Below, one piece after another: positions 8,019 through 18,902 of a stretch of DNA of 64,000 bases. The position numbers and the translations under genes are program-made. How positions within the stretch are numbered: position 1 is the stretch's first letter; every line of letters starts with the position of its first letter. Source of the stretch: CAVSUZ01 sp963834715 (lineage in GTDB: Bacteria > Pseudomonadota > Alphaproteobacteria > Acetobacterales > Acetobacteraceae); the NCBI GenBank assembly GCA_963834715.1, contig CAWIDE010000006.1:1116001-1180000 (forward strand), read 5' to 3'. Below the pieces are notes generated by a model, which was given only the letters and a program-made list of their open reading frames with translations, did not search any database and was not told the origin of the DNA.

Positions 8019-9253
8019 AAGATGATGCATGGCGCGGAGCAATGACGCCGGTTGGCCGGATTGTCGTCGGGCGTGGAATGCGGGCCTTCGCAGACGGCCT
8101 TGTCGCCATACTGCTGCCAGTCTATCTGGGACAACTGGGCTATCGCGCTGTTGCGATCGGCGCGATCGCCACAGCGACGCTTCTCGGGTCAGCGCTGCTT
8201 ACGTTGGGGCTCGGGTTCACAGCGCACCGGCTTCGCCTGCGCCGGGGACTGCTCGCGGCGGCGGGGCTGATGGTAGCGACGGGCCTTGGCTTCGCTTCGC
8301 TGCAAGCGTTCTGGCCGCTTCTGCTGATCGCGTTCGTTGGCACGCTCAATCCTACTGGTGGCGATGTCAGCGTGTTTCTGCCGCTGGAAAACAGCCTGCT
8401 TGCGTTATCGGTGCCGGATCGTGCGCGTACGCCAGCCTACGCGCGCTACAGTTTTATCGGCGCGGTGGGGGGTGCAACTGGATCACTTGCGGCAGGCGCC
8501 TACGATTGGATGCAGGCAATTGTTCCTTCCGCAACCGCGGGGCGCATCCTGTTTCTGCTCTACGGGGTAATCGGCCTGGCGACGCTACTGCTCTATATCG
8601 GGCTGCCCGATACCGGGAGTTCACCCTCGGGAACGGCTGCCGGATTGGGGCCGTCCCGCAGGCGAGTATATGGCCTTGCCGCCCTGTTTGCGGTGGATGC
8701 CTTTGGGGGCGGGTTCATAGCAAACGCTATGCTGGCGTTATGGCTGTTCGAGAGATTCGGGTTATCCGCTGCTACCGCCGGGACGATCTTCTTTGTCACC
8801 GGTCTCTGCGCCTCGATCTCATTCTTCGCCGCTGAGCGGCTTGCGGCGCGTTTCGGGTTGATCAACACCATGGTGTTTACGCATCTCCCGTCCAACGTTT
8901 TCCTGATCCTGGCTGCGCTGGCAGCCACTTTGCCGCTTACCATCACTCTTCTGGTGGCGCGGAGTTTACTTTCGCAGATGGATGTCCCGACGCGTTCTTC
9001 GTACGTCATGGCCGTGGTGCAGCCCGCGGAGCGTCCCGCCGCGGCCAGCGTGACGGCCGTGCCCCGCAGCCTGGCGGCAGCACTGTCCCCGATGCTAGCC
9101 GGTTTGGCGCTGACCGCCACGTCATTTGGTTGGCCGCTTATTTGTGCAGGCACATTGAAGATTGCCTACGATCTGGCGCTGCTCAGGCGGTTCAGGGATG
9201 TCCGACCACCTGAAGAGGTTGCGGTGAGTCCGCCACGTGTTCGCGCAAACTGA
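8015..9253 (+). CDS. Major facilitator superfamily transporter
   Basis: A 412-residue membrane protein with about 11-12 hydrophobic helices, consistent with a 12-TM MFS carrier. Segments include VGRGMRAFADGLVAILLPVY, a long TM2-TM3 region with LRLRRGLLAAAGLMVATGLG (the cytoplasmic basic loop expected between helices 2 and 3), FIGAVGGATGSLAAGAYDWM, and the second-half helices SISFFAAERLAARFGLINTM. ATG 8015 overlaps the upstream stop; an internal ATG at 8042 is possible. Relatives are annotated as drug or metabolite exporters. No substrate can be read from the sequence. Confidence 0.85.
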   Translation: MKDDAWRGAMTPVGRIVVGRGMRAFADGLVAILLPVYLGQLGYRAVAIGAIATATLLGSALLTLGLGFTAHRLRLRRGLLAAAGLMVATGLGFASLQAFWPLLLIAFVGTLNPTGGDVSVFLPLENSLLALSVPDRARTPAYARYSFIGAVGGATGSLAAGAYDWMQAIVPSATAGRILFLLYGVIGLATLLLYIGLPDTGSSPSGTAAGLGPSRRRVYGLAALFAVDAFGGGFIANAMLALWLFERFGLSAATAGTIFFVTGLCASISFFAAERLAARFGLINTMVFTHLPSNVFLILAALAATLPLTITLLVARSLLSQMDVPTRSSYVMAVVQPAERPAAASVTAVPRSLAAALSPMLAGLALTATSFGWPLICAGTLKIAYDLALLRRFRDVRPPEEVAVSPPRVRAN

Positions 9254-9331
9254 GGAGGTCGGTTCGGTTCGTCACCGGCGTTGGGAACCAGCCGCAGGAT
9301 GGTTCCGGGCGAGCGGCGCGGCGTTTTCGCG

Positions 9332-11266
9332 TCACGCCATACCGATCCACCGTGGCACAGCCAAGGTGATGGCAGGGACGAAGGCGATCAACAGGAGAGC
9401 CAGGAGCACGATCGCGAGATATTTGAGGATAGGGATCGCGGCACGTTCAACCGGCACTTGGCCGACAGCACAGGCGGTGTAGAGACCAACCCCAAGCGGC
9501 GGTGCGAACAGCCCGATGCCCATCGAGATGATCAGCAGGATCCCGAAATGCAGCGGATTGACACCGAGCTTTTGCGCCGCCGGCAGCAATAGTGGAGCGA
9601 AGATGATGAGGGCGGGAGCGCCCTCCAGCACGGAACCCATGACGATCAGCATGGCGATAGCGATCAGCAGGAAGGCCCAGGTCCCCGAGGAGGAGCCGAT
9701 ACCGGCGAGGCCGGCAGCCATATGCTGGGGAATAAGATTCAGGGTCAGCAGATAGCTGAGCAGCTCGGCTGAAGCGACGATGAATAGGATCATCCCGGAA
9801 AGCGAGGCGGAGCGTACCAGAAAGTCCGCAAAAGAACGCCAGGTCATTTCCCGAAAGGCGAGACCACCCGCAAGCAGCGCGTAGAGCACGGCGACCGAGG
9901 AGACCTCGGTCGGTGTGGCGATTCCGCCGACAATGCCGCCGACGATAATTACTATCAGAATGAAGCCGCTGAGCGCGCCGAAGCTTATGTCGAGCAGGTG
10001 GCCGATGGTGTGGGGGCCGGCAGACGCTGGCCGCTTGCGGCCTCTTGCAGAGAAAACGGCCACGATGATAAGCCCGATCGCCATGACGCCCGCGGGCAGC
10101 AGGCCCGCGATGAACAGCCCGGCGATCGAGACATTTGCCACGTAGCCGAGGATAATCATGTTGATGCAGGGCGGTATCGTCTCGCCCATGACCGCAGTGG
10201 CGCCGAGCAGGGCGACGGCATCGTTTTCGTCGTAACCGGATTGCCGCATGGCGGGCAGCATGATGGAACCGACCGCGGCGACGTCGGCGCTTTTGGAGCC
10301 GGAGATGCCGGAGAACACAGCCATAGCGGCGATCATCACCACGCTCAGCCCGCCGCGGACGCCGCCGATCACCAGATCCAGGAAGGTAATCAATCGCCGC
10401 GACATTCCGTTCACACCCATCACCAGGCCGGCGAGCACGAAAAAGGGAATCGAAAGAAGCACAAAGCTATCCACGCCGGACTGCATTTCCTGGGAGAACT
10501 GCAGGATAGGCAATGTGCCGGTGACGGCGATATAGCCAAGGCTGCCGGCCGCTAGGGCATAAGCGACCGGAACCGCGCCGATCAGGCAGGCTGCGTCGAT
10601 TGCCAGCATGATCCAGATTCCGGTGTTGGCAGACGCTGGCGCGACAGCGCCCCAGATCAGAAAGGCTGTCACGATTATAAGAACCACACAGCCTGACTCG
10701 AGCAGCGGGACGAGCGGCACACGCCAGAGGTGAAACAGTGCGAAGAAGGTCATGGCCGCGCCGCCGATCAGAAGCGGCCAATAATCGATGCTTGCCGGGA
10801 GACTGCCGCTGAGCGTTGTCTGGCCGGCGACGCTTTGGAGCAGCGGCACAGAAGCCCAGGTCAGGCAGACCGAAACAATCAGAACAACCCAGGCAGCAAA
10901 CCCGTCGGCACGTTCGCCGTGCCGCCCGGTCAGTATGTTGCGGAACACGCGCACCCCGAGATGTTCGGAGCGGTAGAGGGTTAGCGCACCGCCCAGGAAG
11001 GTGATGGCGATGAGTACGGCGATTGCGACTTCATCTCCCCATTGCAGCGGGCTTGAGAGGAAGTAGCGGAAGATGACGTCGGCAAAGACGACGCACACGC
11101 CTCCGGCGAGGACGAGCGCAGAGATCGAGCCGATAATGGCAGCAGCGATACGCTCGATAAGGGGGCGGCGCGACGGGGCGGGGGTCAGATCGTGTTCCCG
11201 GTCACCTTCAGGATCGCTTGCAGCACGGGTTTGGTATCGGGGTGCTGGTTGGTGAAGCTTTTCCAA
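9332..11266 (-). CDS. TRAP transporter fused small and large permease (DctQM)
   Basis: A fused TRAP-type permease of up to 644 residues. The first part is the four-helix DctQ domain (IIGSISALVLAGGVCVVFAD, VIFRYFLSSPLQWGDEVAIA). The rest, from about residue 210, is the DctM domain with the characteristic GVNGMSRRLITFLDLVIGGV, GISGSKSADVAAVGSIMLP, MGETIPPCINMIILGY and GGIVGGIATPTEVSS. It imports an organic acid or sugar acid with the DctP protein encoded just upstream. The start is uncertain: the only upstream initiator-like codons in frame are a TTG at 11266 (82-base overlap with dctP) and a CTG at 11188. I give the longest form. Confidence 0.85.
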   Translation of the reverse strand: MEKLHQPAPRYQTRAASDPEGDREHDLTPAPSRRPLIERIAAAIIGSISALVLAGGVCVVFADVIFRYFLSSPLQWGDEVAIAVLIAITFLGGALTLYRSEHLGVRVFRNILTGRHGERADGFAAWVVLIVSVCLTWASVPLLQSVAGQTTLSGSLPASIDYWPLLIGGAAMTFFALFHLWRVPLVPLLESGCVVLIIVTAFLIWGAVAPASANTGIWIMLAIDAACLIGAVPVAYALAAGSLGYIAVTGTLPILQFSQEMQSGVDSFVLLSIPFFVLAGLVMGVNGMSRRLITFLDLVIGGVRGGLSVVMIAAMAVFSGISGSKSADVAAVGSIMLPAMRQSGYDENDAVALLGATAVMGETIPPCINMIILGYVANVSIAGLFIAGLLPAGVMAIGLIIVAVFSARGRKRPASAGPHTIGHLLDISFGALSGFILIVIIVGGIVGGIATPTEVSSVAVLYALLAGGLAFREMTWRSFADFLVRSASLSGMILFIVASAELLSYLLTLNLIPQHMAAGLAGIGSSSGTWAFLLIAIAMLIVMGSVLEGAPALIIFAPLLLPAAQKLGVNPLHFGILLIISMGIGLFAPPLGVGLYTACAVGQVPVERAAIPILKYLAIVLLALLLIAFVPAITLAVPRWIGMA

Positions 11267-12240
11267 AGCGGTTTGACCTCGTCCCGGAGCTTCGCACGAT
11301 CGATGTCGATCAGACGGACACCGTTTTGCTTCAGGTCATTCAGGGCTGCTTGTGCCGCCGCGGCGGCTTTGGGCCGCTGGTATTCGATGCCTGCCTTGGC
11401 AGCCTCACGTACCGCGGCCTGGTCCGCCGGTGAGAGTTTTTTCATGGTGGCATCCGAGATCACAGGTGCGAGCGGGTCGAAGATATGCCTGGTCAGGGTC
11501 AGGTTCTTGGCCACTTCGTAAAACTTGAACTGGAGGATCGTCGGCGAATCATGCTCCAGCCCGTCGATGACGCCGGTCTGGAGGGAGACATAAACCTCAT
11601 TGAACGGCATCGGCACAGGATCGGCGCGAAGCAGCTTGAAAGTTTGCACGAAGGTGGGGGAGGGAAGGACACGGAGCTTCTTGCCATGGAACTCCGCGGG
11701 GGTGGTGATCGGCGTCTTGCTGAGCACGTTGCGGCCGCCAAAATTGAAGCACCAGCCGAGGATCTCGGCCCTGGTTTTTTTCTTGAAGATGCCCGCAAGA
11801 ATAGCTCCGGCATCGCCGTCCATCACCTGGCCGAGCTCGCTTAGCGAGTTGAACAGGAAGCCCATGGTCAGCACGGCAATGTCGGGAACGATGGGCGAAA
11901 AGTCGGAGATCGCCATCATCATATCCAGTGTGCCGAAGTTGATTTGGTTGGGATACTTGGCTTCGGGCCCGAGCTGGCTGTCGCCATAGAAAATCGCGCC
12001 CACATCGCCATTGGTCTTGCTGATTAGCACTTCGACGAATTTTTCGAAGAATACGGTATGGGCGTTCTGGGTGTGGGTGGGCTGGGAGGAGCCGAGCTTG
12101 ATGGTGTATTGCTTTCCTTGCTGGCCGAGCACGCCGGACTCCGTGGCCGCGCGGGCGGTTTTCGCAATCACCGCGCCTATCGGCACGGCGGCGGACCATT
12201 GCAAGATGTTGCGGCGCGAAAAACGCAGCTCTGGCCACAT
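11185..12240 (-). CDS. dctP: TRAP transporter periplasmic solute-binding protein (DctP family)
   Basis: A 351-residue periplasmic receptor of a TRAP transporter. The N-terminus has a twin-arginine-like signal (FSRRNILQWSAAVPIGAVIA, cleavage near ARAATES). The mature protein shows the DctP hallmarks THTQNAHTVFFEKFVEVLIS, YGDSQLGPEAKYPNQINFGT, the ligand-contacting LRVLPSPTFVQTFKLLRADP and PFNEVYVSLQTGVIDGLEHD. The family binds carboxylates, usually through a conserved Arg near this segment. The ligand here is not identifiable. It precedes and overlaps the DctQM gene and follows the GH31 gene by about 73 bases. Confidence 0.9.
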   Translation of the reverse strand: MWPELRFSRRNILQWSAAVPIGAVIAKTARAATESGVLGQQGKQYTIKLGSSQPTHTQNAHTVFFEKFVEVLISKTNGDVGAIFYGDSQLGPEAKYPNQINFGTLDMMMAISDFSPIVPDIAVLTMGFLFNSLSELGQVMDGDAGAILAGIFKKKTRAEILGWCFNFGGRNVLSKTPITTPAEFHGKKLRVLPSPTFVQTFKLLRADPVPMPFNEVYVSLQTGVIDGLEHDSPTILQFKFYEVAKNLTLTRHIFDPLAPVISDATMKKLSPADQAAVREAAKAGIEYQRPKAAAAAQAALNDLKQNGVRLIDIDRAKLRDEVKPLWKSFTNQHPDTKPVLQAILKVTGNTI

Positions 12241-12313
12241 CGACTTTCCCCTACCCTAACCTCAACCTGCTCTTAACGCCCGAGCCGGGCAAGGGGTGTG
12301 GGGACTCAGCGCT

Positions 12314-14287
12314 TCACTCGCCGGTGCGCCGGACCAGCCGGACGGCATGGTTTCCCGACCGGAGCTGAAGCCCACGGCGCTCCGCCTCCGGCAGCCGCAC
12401 GTCGATCTGATCGTAAGGCAGGGCAAAATCGCCTGACGTATCAATTGTGACCAGCACCTCGCGCGGGGTCCATGATAACGTCACACGGATCTCGGTCACC
12501 GGCCCGTTCGCGCTGATGCCATCATCCTCTACCAGCACGAACGAGGAGTCCCCTGCTCCCGGGCCTGGGTAAACGCGGATGCAACGGGATGGTTCGTTGT
12601 GATCGGAAACCTGCGTTGTCGTTGGGACGATGGCGCCTGCCGGGACGAGAAGTGGCAACCGGTCGAGCGGCGCGGCGAGCACCGCCTGGTTGCCGGGTGG
12701 CAGCCGCTCCTCGGTCCAGAAGTCGAACCAGCACTCCGGCCCACAGGGAAGATAAACCGTGCGCGCGCGCTGTCCCGAAACTACGACTGGAGCCGCGAGA
12801 ATAAACGGGCCGAGCATCAGCTCGTCGCAATCCTCCCAGGTGCGGGCGTCCGCGCCGAACGCCGCGAAGGTCGGCCGGATGACTGGCTCTCCGTAGGAGG
12901 CCGCGCGATGGATCAGGCTGTAGATCGTCGGTATCAGTTGCAGGCGCAACCGGATCGCCTTGCGTATCGCGGGAAGCGCCTCCGGGTGTAGCCAGGGGGT
13001 GGTAAACACGCCGTCCGGTTTCCAGGAGTTCATGATGAACCGCGGATGCAGCAAGCCTGCCTGAGTCCAGCGGGTCAGCAATTCGGCATCGGGCACTGGG
13101 CCGGAGAAGCCGCCGCGGCTGGTGAAGTCGATATGTGCGCCTTCGCCGTCCCAGAACTGCGCCATGACGGGTGCGCCTGAGGCATCGCAGATGAACCCGC
13201 CGGCTGCCGCCACTTGCCCGAACGCGGGGTGATCATCCAGCAGGCATGGCTTGATGTTGGCAACGAGCTTCGCTCCGGCGTTGTGTGCGCGCGACGTCAG
13301 GCGCTGGCGATCGGGATACTTCTCGTTATTCCAGGTGAAAACGTAACGGCGACCTTCTCGCATCGTGTAGCCGGAGCCGAAATGGAACGCGCCGAGTGGG
13401 ATGTCTTCTGTCCTGCACCGCTCGATCAGCGTTTCGATCTGCGCCTGGGCATCCGGTGCATCAGCGATTGCCATGGCGGTTTGGGCGAATCCAAGCGACC
13501 AGCGGGGCGGCAGCGCGGGGCGCCCGGTCAGTTGCAGGAACTTGGGGGTGGCCTGGTGGAGTTCCGGGCCGAGAATGAGGTAGTAGTCGAGGTCGCCATC
13601 CCGCGCCTGATAGCTACGGTATGGGCCGTAGTAATTGTCCCGTTCGCAGCCAAGATCGAGCACGCTCTGCGCGCAGTTGTCATAATATATGCCGTACCCG
13701 GTCGCATCGCGGATCAGGAGAAACGGCCAATGCTTGTAGAGCGGGTCTCCTGATTTGGGATCGAACCCGAGGCTGTCCTGCATGGCGATCCGCAGCCGGC
13801 GCCCATGCAGGTTCAGCGGCCCGGTCTTGTCCCCGAGGCCGCAGTAAAAGTCGTTTGGATCGCGGGTCTGGGCGTGGAGGTGTTCGCCGTCGGTCCCGAG
13901 CCTATAGGGATGAGCCGCCCGGTCGGAGGCAAAGACCCGGCGATCCGGCAGACGCCAGATCAGGCGGAACGGCGAGAGATTGATTTCGAGCGTAAGCGCC
14001 TCCGTGGTGAGCTCGGCGCGCCCATCTGACTGCCGCAGTTCGAACGCGGGCACCGGCCACGATGACTCATCCAGCCGATCCCGCCCCTCCCAGGGCACAT
14101 CGGTGGCGCCATGCGCGAGGACGGTCCAGGTGCGGTCGAGCCGCGGTCCAGTTTCGGGCAGGAACAGCACGCGGAGTACGTCCGGGGTCAGCGCGCTGAT
14201 GCGCGTGGTCATGTTGTGCGCATCGAGGTGCACGAGGGCGCCGCGTTCCGTGCGTTCGATTTGAGTCGCGTTGCGGAGTGGGATCAT
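12314..14287 (-). CDS. Glycoside hydrolase family 31 protein lacking its catalytic core
   Basis: A 657-residue GH31 (alpha-glucosidase/alpha-xylosidase-like) protein. The N-terminal beta-sandwich (SPFRLIWRLPDRRVFASDRA, FYCGLGDKTGPLNLHGRRL), the first part of the barrel (IPLGAFHFGSGYTMREGRRY, KLVANIKPCLLDDHPAFG) and the C-terminal part (FIMNSWKPDGVFTTPWLHPE, IPTIYSLIHRAASYGEPVIR) are intact. However, AHIDFTSRGG runs directly into GFSGPVPDAELLTRW. Family members have roughly 130-150 residues there, with the catalytic Asp nucleophile, the acid/base and the DIGGF motif. The join near 13115 is in frame. The product is expected to be inactive, or it is a pseudogene. It is embedded in the ABC sugar-importer operon. 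Confidence 0.85.
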   Translation of the reverse strand: MIPLRNATQIERTERGALVHLDAHNMTTRISALTPDVLRVLFLPETGPRLDRTWTVLAHGATDVPWEGRDRLDESSWPVPAFELRQSDGRAELTTEALTLEINLSPFRLIWRLPDRRVFASDRAAHPYRLGTDGEHLHAQTRDPNDFYCGLGDKTGPLNLHGRRLRIAMQDSLGFDPKSGDPLYKHWPFLLIRDATGYGIYYDNCAQSVLDLGCERDNYYGPYRSYQARDGDLDYYLILGPELHQATPKFLQLTGRPALPPRWSLGFAQTAMAIADAPDAQAQIETLIERCRTEDIPLGAFHFGSGYTMREGRRYVFTWNNEKYPDRQRLTSRAHNAGAKLVANIKPCLLDDHPAFGQVAAAGGFICDASGAPVMAQFWDGEGAHIDFTSRGGFSGPVPDAELLTRWTQAGLLHPRFIMNSWKPDGVFTTPWLHPEALPAIRKAIRLRLQLIPTIYSLIHRAASYGEPVIRPTFAAFGADARTWEDCDELMLGPFILAAPVVVSGQRARTVYLPCGPECWFDFWTEERLPPGNQAVLAAPLDRLPLLVPAGAIVPTTTQVSDHNEPSRCIRVYPGPGAGDSSFVLVEDDGISANGPVTEIRVTLSWTPREVLVTIDTSGDFALPYDQIDVRLPEAERRGLQLRSGNHAVRLVRRTGE

Positions 14288-14304
14288 GACAGAAGTTCAA
14301 CCGG

Positions 14305-15408
<1,104 letters not shown>

Positions 15409-15409
15409 G

Positions 15410-16471
15410 TTATTTCACCCCCGCCGAGGCAATACCCTGCGTGATCTGACGTTGCAGGAACAGGAAAGCGATGGTGACCGGCAACAGTGTCAGCACGGTC
15501 ATCGCCAGCACGTAATTCCATTGCGTCGCCAGCGAACCCTGGAATGAGTTGAGCGCGAGCTGCAGTGTGAACTTGCTGCTTCGGTTGAGTACTACCAAGG
15601 GCCACAGGAACTCGTTCCAGCGCCACATTACCGAGAAGATCGCGAGCACCGCGAGGGCGGGCGCGGAGAGCGGGAGGACGATCCGCCAGTAAATCCGCCA
15701 TTCGCTGGCGTTATCCATGCGCGCGGCCTCGATCAGGTCGTCCGGCAAGGTCAGCATATACTGGCGGAGCAGGAAGACGCCGGTGGGTGTGGCGACGCCG
15801 GGCCAGATGACGCCCCAAAGGCTGTTGGCGAGGCCGAGCTGGGTCGCGATCAGGTAATTTGGAACCAGCACGATGGTGGGCGGGATCATCAGCGTCGCCA
15901 ACATGACCAGGAAGAGGGTGTCCCGGCCGGAGAACCGGTATTTGCTGAGGGCGAATGCCGCCATGGAATTGACCAGCAGCGTGATTACGGTGGCGACGAC
16001 GGTGATGAAGACGGTATTCCATAGGTAGAGTGGGAAGTTGAACTGGGTCAGCAGGTTGGCGTAGTTGCTCCATTCCGCGTGGACCCGCATCACCGGCTTT
16101 ACGTCGCGCGCGGGCACCCGGATCAGCGTCTTCGGCTGCGCGGGATTGATAAGCTGGGCAACCAGGCCGATGCGCCGGACCTCGGCCAACTCCCGCCCCG
16201 CGTGGTCGCCGGCCGTCACCCGCATCAGCGGCAGCGGGTGGTTGTAGCCCGGCACGGTGATTTCGGCGCGTTCCCACGGCAGAAAGCGGGGCGGGAACAT
16301 GTCGATCCCGGCCTGGGACTTGAGCGAGCTTACCGCGAGCCACAGCACCGGGCCGAACATCAGCAGCACGCCGAGTACCAAGTAGGCGTATGTGGCGTAG
16401 TCGGTCCAGTCCATCTGCCCGCGTCCGCGGGTCGCAGTCAGCCAGCGTAATCCCTGCCTACGGTCAGCCAA
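15410..16471 (-). CDS. Carbohydrate ABC transporter permease (MalG type)
   Basis: A 353-residue inner-membrane permease of the MalG group. After the first helix (YLVLGVLLMFGPVLWLAVSS) there is a large hydrophilic insertion of about 90 residues (roughly 60-150), then five further helices including NTVFITVVATVITLLVNSMA. The coupling EAA loop reads EAARMDNASEWRIYWRIVLP. The start is a TTG at 16471 with GGAGGAG about eight bases upstream. It overlaps the previous permease by eight bases; an ATG at 16414 is an alternative start. Confidence 0.9.
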   Translation of the reverse strand: MADRRQGLRWLTATRGRGQMDWTDYATYAYLVLGVLLMFGPVLWLAVSSLKSQAGIDMFPPRFLPWERAEITVPGYNHPLPLMRVTAGDHAGRELAEVRRIGLVAQLINPAQPKTLIRVPARDVKPVMRVHAEWSNYANLLTQFNFPLYLWNTVFITVVATVITLLVNSMAAFALSKYRFSGRDTLFLVMLATLMIPPTIVLVPNYLIATQLGLANSLWGVIWPGVATPTGVFLLRQYMLTLPDDLIEAARMDNASEWRIYWRIVLPLSAPALAVLAIFSVMWRWNEFLWPLVVLNRSSKFTLQLALNSFQGSLATQWNYVLAMTVLTLLPVTIAFLFLQRQITQGIASAGVK

Positions 16472-17483
16472 GTTTTGCGCTCCTCCGCATCAGGAACAGT
16501 TGCAATATTGTGAGCACCAGCAGCACCACCGCCAACAGCAGCGAGGCAGCGGCCGCCAATCCGTATTGGCAGACAGCGTTGGCGAAACCGGTGTTGTAGA
16601 TGAATTCCACCATGTAGGTCGTCGCTGTCCCGGGTCCTCCGCCGGTCAGGATCCACACTTCGTCAAAGATCTGCACGGCACGGATCAGCGCCAGCACCAG
16701 GACGACGAGCACGCTGGGCATCAGCAGCGGGAGCGTGATGCGCCAGAACACACGGCTCGGGGGCGCCGCGTCCATCGAGGCGGCTTCGTAGATGTCGCGC
16801 GGGATTGCCTGGAGGCCGGCGAGTAGAATAAGTGTGTAGAACCCCATATGGGCCCAGATGCTGACGAAGATGGTCCAGAAGAACGCCCAGTGTGCGTTCA
16901 GCAGCCAGTCGATGGGGTGCGCGCCAATTCCCGCGAGGCCGGCGTTCAGCAGGCCGAAGCGCTGCAGGATCCATTTCCAGATCAGCGCCACCACGACGGG
17001 GGAGAGCAGCACGGGATAGAAGAAGATGGCACGGAAGAAACCGCGGCCGATGATGCGCCGGTTGAGAACCAGTGCGGTGATCAGGCTGAACACCACCATC
17101 AGTCCGACCTGGCAGACGACGAACCAGAGTGTGTTCCAGACGCCGTACCAGAACTGGTCGTTGACGCAGGTGTTGGGGTCGAAGTGGTTTTGGCAGGCGA
17201 GCAGTTGCGCGAGGTTTTGCGTGCCAGTGAACGGCCGTTGCTGGGGGAGCAGGTCGGTTCCGCCGGTCAGGGCGTAGTAGATGTCGATGGCGATGGGCAG
17301 GAAGGTGAAGAGGCTGAAGACCGCAAGGTTGGGAGCGACGAACAGCCAGCCCAGGCGACCGTCTTTCAGCCGCGATTGCGCCCAGGCCATCGGGCGCTCC
17401 GGCAGGTTCATCAGGAGGGCGAATCCGCTCCAGAGCGCGTTGCGAAGCCGGCCGGCCGGAGCGGGGTGAAGGGCGCCGGACAT
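16464..17483 (-). CDS. Carbohydrate ABC transporter permease (MalF type)
   Basis: A 339-residue permease partner of the MalG-type subunit. The helices start at WLFVAPNLAVFSLFTFLPIA and include NTLWFVVCQVGLMVVFSLIT and AIFFYPVLLSPVVVALIWKW. The EAA coupling loop is EAASMDAAPPSRVFWRITLP. Between the first and second helices there is a periplasmic stretch with a Cys pair (LLACQNHFDPNTCVNDQ) that could form a disulfide. The gene begins five bases after the binding-protein stop, so the set is one transcription unit. Confidence 0.9.
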   Translation of the reverse strand: MSGALHPAPAGRLRNALWSGFALLMNLPERPMAWAQSRLKDGRLGWLFVAPNLAVFSLFTFLPIAIDIYYALTGGTDLLPQQRPFTGTQNLAQLLACQNHFDPNTCVNDQFWYGVWNTLWFVVCQVGLMVVFSLITALVLNRRIIGRGFFRAIFFYPVLLSPVVVALIWKWILQRFGLLNAGLAGIGAHPIDWLLNAHWAFFWTIFVSIWAHMGFYTLILLAGLQAIPRDIYEAASMDAAPPSRVFWRITLPLLMPSVLVVLVLALIRAVQIFDEVWILTGGGPGTATTYMVEFIYNTGFANAVCQYGLAAAASLLLAVVLLVLTILQLFLMRRSAKLG

Positions 17484-17488
17484 GGGTG

Positions 17489-18757
17489 TTACTGCCTTAT
17501 GGCGGCGAGCGCCTGCTTGATGTCCAGGGTGATTCGCGTATAGGCCTGATCCAGCGTGAGTTGACCAACGATCGCCTGGCTGAGCCGGATTACGGTAGCG
17601 TCGAAGATCACCCGGTTATGTTTGTAACCTTGCAGCTTGTATGAGAGTGGCGCCAGGGTTTTGGCATTTTGCAGGAACACCTTCATCGCTGCCTGTCCGG
17701 CCGGAGAGAGATTCTGATAGTGCAGATCCTGTTTCAGCACGGAGGCTTCCGCCGGGATGAAATCCGCACGTTCCATGGTTTCCTTGTAGATTGCCGGCTG
17801 CGCGAGGTAATCGAGGAATTCGGCCACGCTCTGCGGAGTTTTGGTCTGCTTGAAGCCGACCAGCGCCGCCCCGCCGGGCAGACCGGTGCAGGCGGCAGGG
17901 CCGCAAGGATTTAGTATTGCCTGCCAGTCGAAGGCGTTGCCAATCTGGGAATCCATACGGCGGATCTGCCAACTTCCGGATAGGTAGAGCACGATCTGAC
18001 CGTTGGAGAACGGGGCGAACGCGTCCCTGTATCCGGAACCACCGACCGCCGCCCAGATATCCTTGTTCATCGTGTCGTCGTTGTTCCATTTGACGAACCG
18101 GGTGGCCATCGTCTTGAAGCCGGGATCGATCACCTGGGGCTCTCCATTGGGGGCGAGGTATTTCGCGCCGTAGGAAATCGCCGGTCCAGCGAAGCGATGA
18201 CCAGAGCGATCCCAGGCCATCCCGTATGGGGTGTTGGTTGCTTTTGCTACTTTATCCACGGCGGCCGCCCAGTCATCCCAGGTCGCTTTGGGGCCGGGCA
18301 GCGGCACGCCAGCCTGATCAAACAATGTTTTGTCGATGAATGGTCCGTTGACCGAAAGTTGTGTCAGCAGTCCGTAGATGCCGTTATTCTGGGGATCCGG
18401 CCGCATCCAGTCGAGCACCTGGCCGAACTCACTGTCCCACATTTGTGGTTCCTTGAGATACGGCCGCAGGTTCAGCAGATATTTGCCGATGTCGCCGAAG
18501 TCCGTCACGCGCGCGATGTCGGGCCCGTTTCCAGCCGCGAGCTGCACCGGCAAGCTCTGCATGACGGCGATGTAGGGGACGATCTCGATCCCGATGTGGA
18601 TGTCCGGGTGGGCCTTCATGAACTGCCCGGCGAGGTCTTTGTACACCTCGCACTCGTTTCCGTCCTGGTAGCACATCACGCGGATGTCAGCGGCGGAAGC
18701 AGCGCCGATGGTGCTGAGCGCGGCAAGCGCGAGCGCCAGCAACAGGCTGCGGATCAT
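17489..18757 (-). CDS. Carbohydrate ABC transporter substrate-binding protein
   Basis: A 422-residue extracellular solute-binding protein of the sugar/glycerol-3-phosphate cluster (family 1). The signal peptide is MIRSLLLALALAALSTIGAA with cleavage near ASAADI. The body shows KDLAGQFMKAHPDIHIGIEI, LPVQLAAGNGPDIARVTDFG and the hinge-side AFAPFSNGQIVLYLSGSWQI and GLPGGAALVGFKQTKTPQS. It opens the importer operon (binding protein, two permeases, ATPase, GH31). The ATG at 18757 is preceded by GGGAGA. The GH31 neighbour suggests an alpha-linked oligosaccharide as ligand, but this is inference. Confidence 0.92.
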   Translation of the reverse strand: MIRSLLLALALAALSTIGAASAADIRVMCYQDGNECEVYKDLAGQFMKAHPDIHIGIEIVPYIAVMQSLPVQLAAGNGPDIARVTDFGDIGKYLLNLRPYLKEPQMWDSEFGQVLDWMRPDPQNNGIYGLLTQLSVNGPFIDKTLFDQAGVPLPGPKATWDDWAAAVDKVAKATNTPYGMAWDRSGHRFAGPAISYGAKYLAPNGEPQVIDPGFKTMATRFVKWNNDDTMNKDIWAAVGGSGYRDAFAPFSNGQIVLYLSGSWQIRRMDSQIGNAFDWQAILNPCGPAACTGLPGGAALVGFKQTKTPQSVAEFLDYLAQPAIYKETMERADFIPAEASVLKQDLHYQNLSPAGQAAMKVFLQNAKTLAPLSYKLQGYKHNRVIFDATVIRLSQAIVGQLTLDQAYTRITLDIKQALAAIRQ

Positions 18758-18902
18758 GACGTCTCCCGGTTGGTTCCCGGAAGTTTAGTTCAGGCGGTGG
18801 TTGGGAGTCGAGGTCTCACATGGGTGTGGAGAATCGGCCCCGTTTTAGGGCCGACACAAAGGGCTGCAGAGGAATTTCATAGCCTGAGCAGGCGTAGAAG
18901 GC

